Shown: positions 24,344-34,107 of the stretch, in pieces
How the letters are laid out: each line of letters opens with the position of its first letter
Position numbering within the stretch: position 1 is the first letter of the stretch
Source: Microcoleus sp. LEGE 07076
GTDB lineage: Bacteria > Cyanobacteriota > Cyanobacteriia > Cyanobacteriales > Microcoleaceae
Length of the DNA stretch: 50,859 bases
Direction of reading: 5' to 3'
Assembly (NCBI RefSeq): GCF_015207455.1
Contig: NZ_JADEWV010000017.1
Location: forward strand, 1-50,859
The notes under the pieces: generated by a model
The model's input: only the letters and a program-made list of their open reading frames with translations
The model's database searches: none
Told to the model about the DNA's origin: nothing
Position numbers and translations under genes: made by a program

Positions 24344-25615
24344 ATGCAAATAGACCGCCGACGCCGCCCGCGCCCAATGGCTCCCCAACGCCCAGTACAG
24401 CCCCGAGGCCCAATAGGGCGCCGAAGCCAAATCAAGCCAATCCGCCAAAGCAGCCAGCCTCCCGTCAAATCTCGTCGCCGAGTCAGGACGAAATTTTCTC
24501 GCTTAAAATACCGTAACATCCTGTGCTTAATTGCCGGGACGATCGCGATCGGTTGGATTGTGACAATACCGTTGAGAATTCGCCGTACCCCAGAACCGCC
24601 AGTTATCTTGGCTCAAGAGGCCCTTTCGCCGCCGACAATTCAAACACCGGAAAGTGTAATCGATCCTCAAAGCGAACCTAGCTTCAGCTACAACATCAAA
24701 ACACCTCCCAATTCAGTTTACTCTCAAGAATTGCAAGGAATTGTTGATGAATCTGTGAAAATTGCGATCGGCAAAGGACTGCCCGCAGAAGCGCTATCAA
24801 TTACCTTAGTTGATGTCAGCAATCCCAAAACCCACACCTTTGCCGGATATCAAAATCAAACTCTCAGATTTCCCGCTAGCGTTGCTAAGTTATTTTGGAT
24901 GGCAGCGTTTTACTCAGCCATAGAAAAAGGCAAAATTACGCAAAAAGAATCTGCCTTTAAAAACGACCTAGAACAAATGATTGGCATCTCCAACAACGAT
25001 GCCGCCAGCAGGATTTTAGACAAAATCACAGATACGCAATCCGGCGGACGGCTAGGGGGAGAAGAGTTGCAAACTTGGCTGCAAAAGCGCCAGCAAATTA
25101 ACTCATTTTTTCAGTCAGCCGGCTACAATGATATTCGTATAAGCACCAAAAATTATCCCATATATTATTTGAGGCAAGAAGGTCCAGTCGGTCGCGACTT
25201 GCAATTGCGGGGCGATGCTTCCCAGCCGATTCGCAATCAAGTCACTACGGATCAAGCCGCCAGATTAATATATGAAATTTATACTAGACAAGCGGTTTCC
25301 AGCGTCGCCAGCCGTAAAATGGCTTACTTGCTGACGAGAGATTTAGACCCCAAGGCATGGAAAAATGACCCTAGCAACTCGATCAAAGGATTTCTGGGCG
25401 AGTCTTTACCAACTAATATTTATTTTGGTTCCAAAGTTGGCTATACATCTGGTTCCCGCAGCGAAGCGGCATTTGTCAGAACTTTGGACGATCGCGCGAT
25501 TTATATCTTAGTTGTTTTTGCAGACGATCCGGCTTATTCCAGGGACGAAACAGCTTTTCCGGCAATTTCGCGCTACGTGTTCGATCGGCTAAACCCTCGC
25601 GTACCCAGCAATTAG
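24344..25615 (+). CDS. Membrane-anchored serine hydrolase, class A beta-lactamase-like
   Basis: The 423-aa product has a very basic, proline- and arginine-rich cytoplasmic N-terminus (residues 1-55) and one transmembrane helix (NILCLIAGTIAIGWIVTIPL, about 58-77). A penicillin-binding/beta-lactamase class A-like domain follows: SxxK in FPASVAKLFW, SNN in MIGISNNDAASRI, and KVGYTSGSRSEAAF corresponding to the KTG region. It may be a peptidase or an inactive relative; true beta-lactamases usually have shorter, cleavable signals. The 173-base gap to the divergent DUF1460 gene holds both promoters. Confidence 0.85.
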   Translation: MQIDRRRRPRPMAPQRPVQPRGPIGRRSQIKPIRQSSQPPVKSRRRVRTKFSRLKYRNILCLIAGTIAIGWIVTIPLRIRRTPEPPVILAQEALSPPTIQTPESVIDPQSEPSFSYNIKTPPNSVYSQELQGIVDESVKIAIGKGLPAEALSITLVDVSNPKTHTFAGYQNQTLRFPASVAKLFWMAAFYSAIEKGKITQKESAFKNDLEQMIGISNNDAASRILDKITDTQSGGRLGGEELQTWLQKRQQINSFFQSAGYNDIRISTKNYPIYYLRQEGPVGRDLQLRGDASQPIRNQVTTDQAARLIYEIYTRQAVSSVASRKMAYLLTRDLDPKAWKNDPSNSIKGFLGESLPTNIYFGSKVGYTSGSRSEAAFVRTLDDRAIYILVVFADDPAYSRDETAFPAISRYVFDRLNPRVPSN

Positions 25616-25654
25616 CAGTGATAGGATGTGCGATCGAACAACTACAATAAAATT

Positions 25655-25797
25655 GGTTTGTAGTCGGGATTTTAGCAATTGGATGAAGGACTCTGGGTCC
25701 GAACGATCAAACCTGCGATCGGATGAAGGACTCTGGGTTTTCACTACGAACCAATTAATCAGATTTGTAGTGAGGAGTTTAGTCCTTCTTCTTCAAC
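25655..25797. repeat. Degenerate copies of the GGTTYGTAGTG foldback family
   Basis: Within 143 bases are GGTTTGTAGTCGGGATTTTAG, CACTACGAACC (25741-25752 region) and TTTGTAGTGAGGAGTTTAGTC, plus two copies of GGATGAAGGACTCTGGGT. These look like broken or recombined members of the family seen intact at 11100 and 39003. Confidence 0.65.
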
Positions 25798-25815
25798 CAT
25801 CGAAAAACCATTTAA

Positions 25816-25887
25816 CTGGGGCGAAAGGATTCGAACCTCTGAATGGCTGGACCAAAACCAGCTGCCTTACCACTTGGCGACGCCCCA
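25816..25887 (-). tRNA. trnQ: tRNA-Gln (anticodon UUG)
   Basis: The - strand folds as a full cloverleaf of 72 bases. The acceptor stem is TGGGGCG with CGCCCCA and discriminator G. The D-arm contains CCAAGTGGTAAGG, the anticodon stem is GCTGG/CCAGC around loop TTTTGGT (anticodon TTG), and the T-arm is AGAGGTTCGAATCCTTT. TGGGG at the 5' end is typical of bacterial tRNA-Gln. CCA is not encoded. In cyanobacteria it is charged through Glu-tRNA(Gln) amidation. Confidence 0.95.
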
Positions 25888-25988
25888 ACGTCTTAACATT
25901 CATCATCTTAACATTGAAACACCAGAATTTGTCAAGCAATTTGACAGTAAAATTTAAAAAATGTTTTTGAAACCGATCGCCCGCCAGT

Positions 25989-28805
25989 TTATTTTTTGAG
26001 GGCATTCGGGCGAGCCAGCGGGATTTCTATGCAAAACTCCGCTCCCTGTCCGGCTTCGGAGATACACTTCAAACTGCCGCCGTGTTTCTCCACCACAATC
26101 TGGTAGCTGATAGACAAGCCGAGTCCCGTACCCTTACCCACCGGTTTAGTGGTAAAGAAAGGGTCAAACAAGCGGGATTTAGCTTTTTGGGTCAATCCCG
26201 GCCCGCTGTCGCGAATCCGAATCAGCACAAGTTTACCGATCGACTTTCCTGACTCAGCAGCATCCGAGTCAGAGTCCACCACCGCCGTCGAGATGACGAT
26301 GGTCTTGGGTGCGGGCTGATTTTCCACAGAGTCGATCGCATTCCCCAAAATATTCATAAATACTTGGTTTAGCTGTCCGGGAAAGCACTCTACCTTCGGC
26401 AAGTCACCGTAGTCTTTAATTACCTCAATTCCCGGCATCAGCCCGTTGGACTTCAAGCGGCTTTGCAAAATCAGGAGCGTGCTGTCAATTCCTTCGTGAA
26501 TGTTGACTGGCTTCATGTCCGATTCGTCGTGCCGCGCGAAGTTCCGCAGAGACAAAACTATGTTGCGGATGCGTTCGGCTCCGCTCTCCATTGAAGACAG
26601 AATTTTCAGCAAATCCGGCACTACGAAATCAATATCAATTTCTTCGCTTTTTTCGAGAATTTCTGCCCCGGGTTCCGGGTATTGCTTTTGATACAAGCGC
26701 AGCAAATCCAGGATATCTTTTACATACTGCTCGCAATATGTCAAGTTGCCGTAAATAAAATTAACGGGATTGTTGATTTCGTGGGCGACGCCGGCGACCA
26801 TTTGACCGAGAGAGGACATTTTTTCGTTTTGGATGAGCTGAGTTTCTTTCTGCTGCAAACTCTGCAAAGTTTCTGTCAGTTGGCGGGCTTGAGTTTGAGC
26901 GGCTAAGGCTGCCGCCCGGGTTTGGGCAAAAAGTTCGGCTTGGTCGATCGCGATCGCCAGTTGCTCCACCACCGCTTGCAGCAATTCCACTTCGCTCGCC
27001 ACCCAGAAACGGCGACTGCTGTAATGGTTGCAAACTACTGCCCCCATTTGACCGGAGCGAGTCTTGAGCGGCAGCAGCAGCTTAGAAACAATCCCCACAC
27101 CGGTCAAAAAAGCTCGCGTGGGCGGTTCTATGCAGGGTGCTGTTGCCGCGTCGCCGATCCTGAGCGTTTGGCGGTTGCTAATTTTTTCTGCCAGCAGCGT
27201 TATTTGTTCGATCGGATATTCTGCGAGCCGATCTTTGAGTTCGGGATTTGCCGCCTCGTGGCTGATCGCAAAGCTGGGCAGTCCGTGCCCGGAGACTGAG
27301 TACCACAAAAAGTAGCACTGGTCAACCTGCAACAAGCTGCGAATTTCGTTGACAGCCGTATCTAAAATTTTGTCGAGATCCAGGGAATTTCGCATCTGGC
27401 TGGCGAGGCCCAGCAGCAAGCCTTCCCGACGGCTCAACAATTCTTCTCTGGCTTTGAGGCGATCGATCGCCACCGCAATCGAGTTAGCCATCCACCCCAA
27501 AACTTCTAGCGCCCCCTCAGTTGCAGCAGCGCTGCTGGACACAGCCATCACTCCTACCAGTCGCTCCTCCACAATCAGCGGATAGGCCACGGCCCAGAGG
27601 GACGGGAGCGACAGCAGCAGCACAGGGGCAGTTTGGAGTTTTCCCGGTTGGCCCGATCGCACCCAATCTTCTATTTCCCGTTCCCTCTCTTGGCTGCTGA
27701 GTCCTGAAGCGGCCTGCAATTCTAACCGCTCTGTCTGGGGGTGGAACGTCCAAATGCTCGCCCCTGCCGCGTTGAGGTAATCTACGATTGCCTCGGTGCA
27801 GCGGTTGAGGATGACCGGTATTGTCCCGCCACCTCCGAGAGCTGCACCGATTTTAGCTTGCATCGCTCCCAAGCGCGATCGCTCCTGTAACCGGGCTGTG
27901 GTTGCTGGGCGACGATCGGAGGCATAGAGCGAGTCGGCAACTATTTCTCGGATTAGTTGGCGATCTGGCTCGCCCTTGATGCCTCCTGAATTTTCTCGCC
28001 AATATTGAGATTTGGCTGTTTCCCCCATCGCCGACAGCTTTTTTGTCTGAAATATTCTCCTGTCGCTCTCAGGCGTCTCTACTGCCCAGAAAAAGTCCTG
28101 GTTCGATCGAACTAACTCCGAGATTTGGTTGTTGTCAGAGGCGATCTCTTCTACCTCTGTTGTCTGTTTCTGGGCTTTGACTAATTGCCACCGCAGCTCC
28201 ACCAAACTCCCCACTTGCCGAGCTAAAGTTTCAATAGCATCTATTGTTTCTTTTGTCAACTCTCTCGGCACCAAGTCCGCGACACAGAGGAATCCCAGCA
28301 TCTGCCCCTCGGAGGTGACGACTGGGATGCCGGCGTAAAATTTCACGAAGGGGTAGGAAACGGTGAGCGGATGCTGGGCAAGTCGCACATCCGTGGAAGC
28401 GTCTGGGACAATGACGGGGGCGAGATGTTTCTTGAAGGAATTTGCACGGGGTGCGACAAAAGCAGATTCGGCAGCAACCGACGTTTTTTGTGGACGAATT
28501 GCTCGGTCAAATTCCGAGAAACAGTTTGAGTCCGTGGCGAACTCTGCTGGAATTTGGTCGAAGGCGCTGGCGCAAAAGTTCAGGTAGCAGCGAGCTAAAG
28601 TTCGATCGATACCTACCTGCGACTTCAACCAGTGGCGGTTAGCGTCAATCAAGCTCAAACAAGCAATAGGAGTTCGGCTCATCTGAGCTGCCAAGCCCAC
28701 CAAATCGTCAAAGCAAGCCTCCGGAGCAGAGCCGAGAAGCTGATATAAGTCTATGTTATGGAGCTCAAATACTTTTTTACCAAGAGGCAACGGTGCTTTC
28801 GTCAT
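25989..28805 (-). CDS. GAF-domain sensor histidine kinase
   Basis: The product is 938 aa from ATG 28805 (a TTG at 28928 would add 41 residues of GC-rich, non-conserved sequence). It has an N-terminal GAF domain (VGLAAQMSRTPIACLSLIDA), two further GAF-like domains around residues 310-450 and 480-650, a coiled coil, and a kinase core. The core has phospho-His in VAGVAHEINNPVNF, N-box GNAIDSVENQ, G1 box RIRDSGPGLT, and FDPFFTTKPVGKGTGLGLS. No transmembrane segment or receiver is present, so it is a soluble kinase of the cyanobacterial GAF-rich type. The ligand is unknown. A receiver-only gene (29467) lies divergent and could be its partner. Confidence 0.9.
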   Translation of the reverse strand: MTKAPLPLGKKVFELHNIDLYQLLGSAPEACFDDLVGLAAQMSRTPIACLSLIDANRHWLKSQVGIDRTLARCYLNFCASAFDQIPAEFATDSNCFSEFDRAIRPQKTSVAAESAFVAPRANSFKKHLAPVIVPDASTDVRLAQHPLTVSYPFVKFYAGIPVVTSEGQMLGFLCVADLVPRELTKETIDAIETLARQVGSLVELRWQLVKAQKQTTEVEEIASDNNQISELVRSNQDFFWAVETPESDRRIFQTKKLSAMGETAKSQYWRENSGGIKGEPDRQLIREIVADSLYASDRRPATTARLQERSRLGAMQAKIGAALGGGGTIPVILNRCTEAIVDYLNAAGASIWTFHPQTERLELQAASGLSSQEREREIEDWVRSGQPGKLQTAPVLLLSLPSLWAVAYPLIVEERLVGVMAVSSSAAATEGALEVLGWMANSIAVAIDRLKAREELLSRREGLLLGLASQMRNSLDLDKILDTAVNEIRSLLQVDQCYFLWYSVSGHGLPSFAISHEAANPELKDRLAEYPIEQITLLAEKISNRQTLRIGDAATAPCIEPPTRAFLTGVGIVSKLLLPLKTRSGQMGAVVCNHYSSRRFWVASEVELLQAVVEQLAIAIDQAELFAQTRAAALAAQTQARQLTETLQSLQQKETQLIQNEKMSSLGQMVAGVAHEINNPVNFIYGNLTYCEQYVKDILDLLRLYQKQYPEPGAEILEKSEEIDIDFVVPDLLKILSSMESGAERIRNIVLSLRNFARHDESDMKPVNIHEGIDSTLLILQSRLKSNGLMPGIEVIKDYGDLPKVECFPGQLNQVFMNILGNAIDSVENQPAPKTIVISTAVVDSDSDAAESGKSIGKLVLIRIRDSGPGLTQKAKSRLFDPFFTTKPVGKGTGLGLSISYQIVVEKHGGSLKCISEAGQGAEFCIEIPLARPNALKK

Positions 28806-29466
28806 TTGTAACTGCCCATCTAGTTGCTGGCAAAGCGCTTTTCTCAATACTGGCTCTTGAAAAACCAGCTCTGAATTTTGTGCCGGGAGACTGTCGGCGC
28901 CGCATCGCGCGCAGGCGGATTGCGCCAAAATCAGACCAACCCCTTGACTGACCTTGAAACTTTTGAGTTATGAAGTTAGAGCACCGCGGATCTTAGAATG
29001 TATAAATTATACTTGGAATTGACTGTACTGTTGAATAATTCCGGGAGGCTACATTTTAGAGCCTCGCCCGGGAGGAAGCACCTTCGATCGATAAATGGCC
29101 GATAGCTTACTTATAATTTTTAGTAGTTTAATAGTATATTAACAGACTTCTCTAATCGTGACTAGCAAGCTTGCTGGTAGATTAAAACGATCGATTTGTG
29201 CCACAATACCAGTGCGGTTTACCAAGCTGTGCCACAGGCAGCTCGACTACAGTGAAAAAATGAAGTAGAAAAGATTGCCAAAATGTTAAACTTTGTAACA
29301 ATAGTTGGTCAAACTCCACCGTCGAGGGTTTCTGGGTTGGGATGCAGGTTTTGCAAGTGTTGTAATGGGCGATATATCTGGCAATACCTGTTTTCGAGTC
29401 GATCGATTTTTTGGTGGGAATTGTGTTTTCTATTTTCAATAACTATAAATAAACAGGGAGAAAGAT
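28806..29466. other. Gene-poor 660-base region between kinase and response regulator
   Basis: No convincing gene is seen. It should hold the divergent promoters of the kinase and the regulator. Around 29040-29072 an imperfect inverted repeat (CCGGGAGGCT and AGCCTCGCCCGGG) may form a hairpin. AACAGGGAGAAAG just before 29467 supplies the regulator's ribosome site. Confidence 0.5.
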
Positions 29467-29856
29467 ATGTCTGCAACTAGCAGTCAAGTACCAACTATTT
29501 TGGCAGTTGATGATAGCGTGGTGATGCAAGGACTTGTCAAACAAGCTTTAAACAAAGAGTTTCGAGTTCTGGTGACAGACAATGCAGTCGATGCTTTGTC
29601 AACAATTTATCACGAACAAATTTCGGTTTTGTTGCTGGATGTTTCGATGCCCGGTATTGACGGATTGGAACTCTGCCGCACGGTACGCAGCTTGCCTCAA
29701 TTTCAACATTTGCCGATCGTTATGCTGACAGCCAGAGATGGAGCTTTTGATAAGGTGCAGGGGCGTTTGGCGGGAGCAACCGAGTATTTAACTAAGCCCT
29801 TTGATGCTGAAAAGTTACGCGAAGTAATTGGTAAGTTTATCAATCTCAAATCATAA
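29467..29856 (+). CDS. CheY-like response regulator
   Basis: The 129-aa product is a lone receiver domain: TILAVDDSVVM with the acidic pair, phospho-acceptor Asp in LLLDVSMPGIDG, Thr in VMLTARDG, and Lys in YLTKPFD. GGGAGAAAG precedes the ATG. It is convergent with cheB, 42 bases away with a shared terminator, and divergent from the GAF kinase. It could serve as the CheY of the neighbouring chemosensory cluster or as the GAF kinase's target; the sequence does not decide. Confidence 0.9.
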   Translation: MSATSSQVPTILAVDDSVVMQGLVKQALNKEFRVLVTDNAVDALSTIYHEQISVLLLDVSMPGIDGLELCRTVRSLPQFQHLPIVMLTARDGAFDKVQGRLAGATEYLTKPFDAEKLREVIGKFINLKS

Positions 29857-29866
29857 AAGAAAACTC

Positions 29867-29888
29867 GGCGGTTGAAACCGCCATATTT
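29867..29888. terminator. Terminator between the response regulator and cheB
   Basis: Stem GGCGGT (29867-29872) with ACCGCC (29877-29882), loop TGAA, followed by ATATTTTT on the + strand and AAAAG...-rich sequence upstream (giving a T-rich tail on the - strand). It can serve both convergent genes. Confidence 0.7.
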
Positions 29889-29898
29889 TTCCAAAGTC

Positions 29899-30987
29899 CT
29901 AAACTTTTAATTTCGCCAACAGCAGAGGAGCGATCGCGCTGACGGGTAAAATGTATTGGGCCGCACCCAAGGCTATCGCCTCTTTCGGCATTCCGAAAAC
30001 AACGCAACTGCCTTCATCTTGAGCAATTGTCAAGCCGCCTAGTCTGGCAATAGCCAGCATACCCTCAGCACCGTCTCGACCCATTCCTGTTAGTAAAACT
30101 CCCGCCGCCGCCCGACCGTAAAAATTAGCAACTGACTTAAATGTTACCGTTACAGAGGGGCAATGTCCCGCTTCACTAGCAGCTTCAGAATAAATAAATC
30201 GCCCTTGATAATCCAATTCTAAATGACGTTTTTCTGGCGGAAAATAAACAATACCAGCTTGGGGAAATTCGCCCAAACCAGCTATTTTTACAGGCAGTTT
30301 AGATTCACAACCCAACCACTCTACCAATCCCTGCAAAAATCCTTCACTGATGTGCTGAATGCAAATTACCGGCACAGGCAAATTAGCCGGAAATTGCGAA
30401 ATAATTGAATGCAGCGCTTGCGGCCCGCCTGTAGATGCGCCGACAGCCAATAACTTAATAGTTTGAGACTTGAGAGTGCCGCTAGATAATTGATAATTCT
30501 GCATTGATAATTGATTAATTTTTGGGATGGGGCGATCGCTTTTTTCGATTGATCCCAGCCTTTGATGCCGCGTAAAAACTTTAACTCCCGACAAAACTTT
30601 AACTTTAGCGATTAATTCATTCGCGAGGCGATCGTAATCTGACGCCAACCCGCCAATCGGTTTCGGAAAAACATCTAATGCACCTGCTTTCATAAGTTCA
30701 AATACATTTTGAGTATCCTTTGCTTGAACAGAAGCACTAATTATTAAAATCGGTCGCGGGTATTTCTTCATCACTTCCTGCGTGAATTCTAACCCGTTCA
30801 TTTGTGCCATGTTCAAATCTGTACAGATTACTTGTGGCTGAAGGTTTGGAATTAATTCGAGTGCTTCTAACCCGTTGCAAGCGGTTCCTACAACTTGAAT
30901 TTCTGGGGCACTATTCAAAATGCGCTTGAGCACGATCGTAGCTACTGGCGAATCTTCTACCAACAATACTTTAATCGGCGATAACAT
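29899..30987 (-). CDS. cheB: Chemotaxis methylesterase CheB
   Basis: The 362-aa product has an N-terminal receiver domain ([15 protein letters not shown]; Asp in [13 protein letters not shown]) and a C-terminal methylesterase domain with the catalytic triad visible: Ser in [11 protein letters not shown], His in CIQHISEG, Asp in [11 protein letters not shown]. CheB removes methyl groups from receptor glutamates after phosphorylation by CheA, resetting sensitivity. It is the last gene of the - strand chemosensory cluster, 332 bases after cheA. Many cyanobacterial phototaxis operons lack CheB. Confidence 0.95.
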   Translation of the reverse strand: MLSPIKVLLVEDSPVATIVLKRILNSAPEIQVVGTACNGLEALELIPNLQPQVICTDLNMAQMNGLEFTQEVMKKYPRPILIISASVQAKDTQNVFELMKAGALDVFPKPIGGLASDYDRLANELIAKVKVLSGVKVFTRHQRLGSIEKSDRPIPKINQLSMQNYQLSSGTLKSQTIKLLAVGASTGGPQALHSIISQFPANLPVPVICIQHISEGFLQGLVEWLGCESKLPVKIAGLGEFPQAGIVYFPPEKRHLELDYQGRFIYSEAASEAGHCPSVTVTFKSVANFYGRAAAGVLLTGMGRDGAEGMLAIARLGGLTIAQDEGSCVVFGMPKEAIALGAAQYILPVSAIAPLLLAKLKV

Positions 30988-31319
30988 GAATTTTTCAAGT
31001 AATTGGTCATTGGGAATTGGTCATTGGGAATTGGTCATTGGGAATTGGTCATTGGGAATTGGTCATTGGTCATTGGGAATTGGTCATTGGGAATTGGTCA
31101 TTGGGCAACACACTTGGGTAAATGATGTTTATTCCCCAGAAACTCCCCTCACATCTCCCTGGGTGAAGGGGTACTTTGAACAATTTCTTGTCCCTTCCTT
31201 GAGAAGAGAAATTAGGGGTATTGGGTTTAATCCAACCCTATTGGGCAATTGGGAATTAGCAATGGGAATTGACCGTAAACTTTTATTTTATTCCCCTTCC
31301 CCTTCCCCTTCTTTTACAA
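30988..31319. repeat. Repeat-filled gap between cheA and cheB
   Basis: 31001-31108 is a run of GGTCATT and GGGAATT units, often as 14-base pairs. Bases 31109-31319 contain low-complexity and short palindromic sequence but no gene. The tract sits where a cheB promoter or the cheA-cheB intercistronic RNA would be. Confidence 0.8.
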
Positions 31320-33803
31320 TTAAACTAACCTTTTCAAAGTCTCGATCAATACATCTTGATTGAACGTACCTTTAGGAATATAAGCATTAGCCCCGGCATC
31401 AGCGCCTCTTTTTCTATCTTCATCCGATGCCAAAGACGTTACCAGAATAATCGGCAACTCACTGTATTCTTTTTGCTGGCGAATTTTAACAGTCAGTCCT
31501 AAGCCGTCCAAATTCGGCATTTGTACGTCAGAAATCACAGCATCAAAATAGCGAGTTTTTAATTTATTGAAAGCATCCAATCCGTCTACTGCTGTCACCA
31601 CTTCATAACCTGCACCTTCGAGGATCCGCTTTTCTTGAGTGCGGGTAGCGATCGAATCTTCTGCTAAAAGTATAACTTGTTTGCGACTGACCGTCTCAAT
31701 GGGCGATCGCGCACTCCCAACCCCCCGCGACAAAACTTGCTTGCGTACAGATTTTATCAAATCGTAGGGATTGAGTACCATACAAACTTCCCCCGTCCCG
31801 AGAATTGTTGCACCAGAAACATTTCGCACCCGTTTCAGCAATAGACTTTGAGGTTTAATCACTACATCCTGTTCGTCTATCAAAGCATCTATAAATAATC
31901 CAAATCTTTCTTCCCCAACTTTCAGAACAATACAAGACATTTTATGATAATTAGAATCTAGGGGTTTTCCCTCTGTTTCGCTGCTGAATTTTCGCCAATT
32001 TTCCTGTCTCCAATCCTGAGTTTTTGGCAACCATTCTCTATTATTTAATTCCAATAAATCCGTTAAATAAGCAACTGATAGTGGCTTACCATCTGCAAGT
32101 ATGGTTGGTTTACCTTCGACGCCAAAAATATCAAGAGAATCAACCAGTTTAGCATTTTCAACAAACTCAATTGGCAGCGCGTAAGCAATTCCTTCAACTG
32201 CTACAATTAATACATTTGCAGTAGCTAGCGACGTGCTTAGTTGCAGCCGCAAGGTGCATCCTTCGCCTGGTACAGATTCAACTTGAATGCTGCCTTTTAA
32301 TGCTTCAACATTAGTCCGAACTACATCTAAACCCACCCCTCGTCCCGAGATTTCAGTAACAAATGTTCTGGTTGAAAAACCGGGAGCAAAAATCAGCGAT
32401 TGAATTTGGCTTTCTGTCATGACATCGAGTTCTTCGGGCGTGCAGATGTTGCGTTTTACAGCAGTTTGTTTAATGCGATCGACATTCAGCCCCCGACCAT
32501 CATCAGCAACTTCAATGATAATATTGCTAGCAGTATGGTAGCCTTTAATTCGGAGAGTAGCGACCTCCGGTTTGCCGATCTTTTTGCGCTCGGCGGCTGT
32601 CTCTATGCCGTGGTCGATCGCATTCCGAATCATGTGCATCAAAGGGTCTTTCATTTCTTCTAAAATGCGTTTGTCAGCTCTAGTTTCCCCACCTTCAATC
32701 ACTAATTCGACTTCTTTTCCTTCGCGCTTCGCCAAATCTTTAACCGGTCGCGGAAATAAATTAAAAATAGTAGACAAAGGCAGCAGTCTGAGAGTGCGAA
32801 TTCCTGATTCTAATTCCTCAGCAATTAATTCTAGTCTAGCAGTCTCTTCGTAAACTCGATTTTTCAAGCCATTGACTATAGTTCCCAGACGTTCTAAACG
32901 TTCTTCATTACGCTGGCAATAATTTTGTAACTGACTGACAATTGCGTTGGGTTGAGAACCATTTTGTTCATTTTTTATTTGAGAAAAAAGTAACCCATTG
33001 AGCCAAGCTTCTCTAGTCCAACTTTCCCACAAGTTAGTCAATTTGTCGATATCAGCAAGTCGGTATATTAACCTGGTTTTAGTGACAGCAAGTTCGCCGG
33101 CTTGAGTCATTAAATTGTCTAAATTTTGGGTAGCAACCCGAATGGTTTCGATGCGGTAAGATGCACTAGAAGAACCGCTGATAACAGTGGGTTGGGAAGC
33201 GGCGGTTTCAGAAGCGGCAGGCAAGTTTTGAACTTGCAGCAGCAATTCGTGTTCTGATTGCAGAGTCGCAACAGAGTAATTATTATCTAAATTAGCGACG
33301 GAAGAAGTTTCACTGTTTGTTTCTGGTGCCACAGTTTCCAAATCAGTAAAGTGCGTTTTTACTAATTCTATATCTGGTACTTGTGAAGATTCTGGTTCTA
33401 CTGTCGGGGCGGCGGGCTGGGGGTTGCTAGAGGCACCCATCATGCTAGCAAGCACGTAAAACGTATTGATACCGGAATCTTCACCCGTGACGGCTTCGTC
33501 AACGAGTTTGCGGATGGCGTCTAAACCTTGCGAAAGTCGATCGCTAATATCTGGATTTAGTTGAGTTTCTCCCCGCTTGACACTTCCCAAAATATGCTCT
33601 ATTTGATGAGCTAAAGATGCTACATTTTTTACGCCTAGCATCCCAGCATCGCCTTTAAGAGAATGGGTTTCCCGCAGCAATTCTTCTAATTTAGCTGAAT
33701 CCCCCGGGTGTTGTTCCAAGTACAGAAATCCCTCGTCTAGTTTCTGCAAGTGTTCTTCACTAGCAATTTTAAATACATCTCGGAGTTCTTCATCTTCAAT
33801 CAT
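31320..33803 (-). CDS. cheA: Hybrid chemotaxis histidine kinase CheA with receiver domain
   Basis: The 827-aa product is ordered Hpt (phospho-His in [14 protein letters not shown], about residue 50), linker, dimerisation helix pair ([19 protein letters not shown]), ATPase ([35 protein letters not shown]), CheW-like domain ([20 protein letters not shown]), and a C-terminal receiver ([11 protein letters not shown]; Asp in [13 protein letters not shown]). ATG 33803 is used; the frame upstream only translates TTGGGAA repeats (QFPIPNS). It phosphorylates CheB, CheY-type partners and its own receiver in response to the two upstream receptors. Confidence 0.95.
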   Translation of the reverse strand: MIEDEELRDVFKIASEEHLQKLDEGFLYLEQHPGDSAKLEELLRETHSLKGDAGMLGVKNVASLAHQIEHILGSVKRGETQLNPDISDRLSQGLDAIRKLVDEAVTGEDSGINTFYVLASMMGASSNPQPAAPTVEPESSQVPDIELVKTHFTDLETVAPETNSETSSVANLDNNYSVATLQSEHELLLQVQNLPAASETAASQPTVISGSSSASYRIETIRVATQNLDNLMTQAGELAVTKTRLIYRLADIDKLTNLWESWTREAWLNGLLFSQIKNEQNGSQPNAIVSQLQNYCQRNEERLERLGTIVNGLKNRVYEETARLELIAEELESGIRTLRLLPLSTIFNLFPRPVKDLAKREGKEVELVIEGGETRADKRILEEMKDPLMHMIRNAIDHGIETAAERKKIGKPEVATLRIKGYHTASNIIIEVADDGRGLNVDRIKQTAVKRNICTPEELDVMTESQIQSLIFAPGFSTRTFVTEISGRGVGLDVVRTNVEALKGSIQVESVPGEGCTLRLQLSTSLATANVLIVAVEGIAYALPIEFVENAKLVDSLDIFGVEGKPTILADGKPLSVAYLTDLLELNNREWLPKTQDWRQENWRKFSSETEGKPLDSNYHKMSCIVLKVGEERFGLFIDALIDEQDVVIKPQSLLLKRVRNVSGATILGTGEVCMVLNPYDLIKSVRKQVLSRGVGSARSPIETVSRKQVILLAEDSIATRTQEKRILEGAGYEVVTAVDGLDAFNKLKTRYFDAVISDVQMPNLDGLGLTVKIRQQKEYSELPIILVTSLASDEDRKRGADAGANAYIPKGTFNQDVLIETLKRLV

Positions 33804-33811
33804 ATGTATCT

Positions 33812-34107
33812 TTGGGTAATTGGGAATTGGGAATTGGGAATTGGGAATTGGGAATTGGGAATTGGGAATTGGGAATTGGGAATTGGCACGCGCAGGCCCG
33901 CGCAGGGAATTGGGAATTGCTAGCAAATGACTAATGACTAATGACTGTTGACTGTTGGCTGTTGAGGGCGGGCACTCTTGGCACCACCCCTACTGAGTGT
34001 TGGCTGCTGTCAGTTGGCTGTTGGCTGTTGTTACAACTGACTACTGACTACTGACTACTGACTACTGACTACTGACTACTGACTACTGACTACTGACTAC
34101 TGACTAC
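33812..34107. repeat. Heptamer tracts between receptor gene and cheA
   Basis: 33812-33884 is about ten units of TTGGGAA. A short GC-rich patch (CGCGCAGGCCCGCGCAG) and a further TTGGGAA follow. 33927-34107 holds TGACTAA, TGTTGGC and a long uniform run of CTGACTA that reaches the stop codon of the receptor gene. The entire 300-base gap is repeat. Confidence 0.9.

Noticed and set aside
24344-25615. True antibiotic-resistance beta-lactamase
   Set aside because: The basic N-terminus with an uncleaved membrane helix and KVGYTSG in place of KTG point to a housekeeping relative; activity cannot be inferred.
33804-33926. N-terminal extension of CheA
   Set aside because: It is a translation of TTGGGAA repeats (QFPIPNS); homology starts at ATG 33803.
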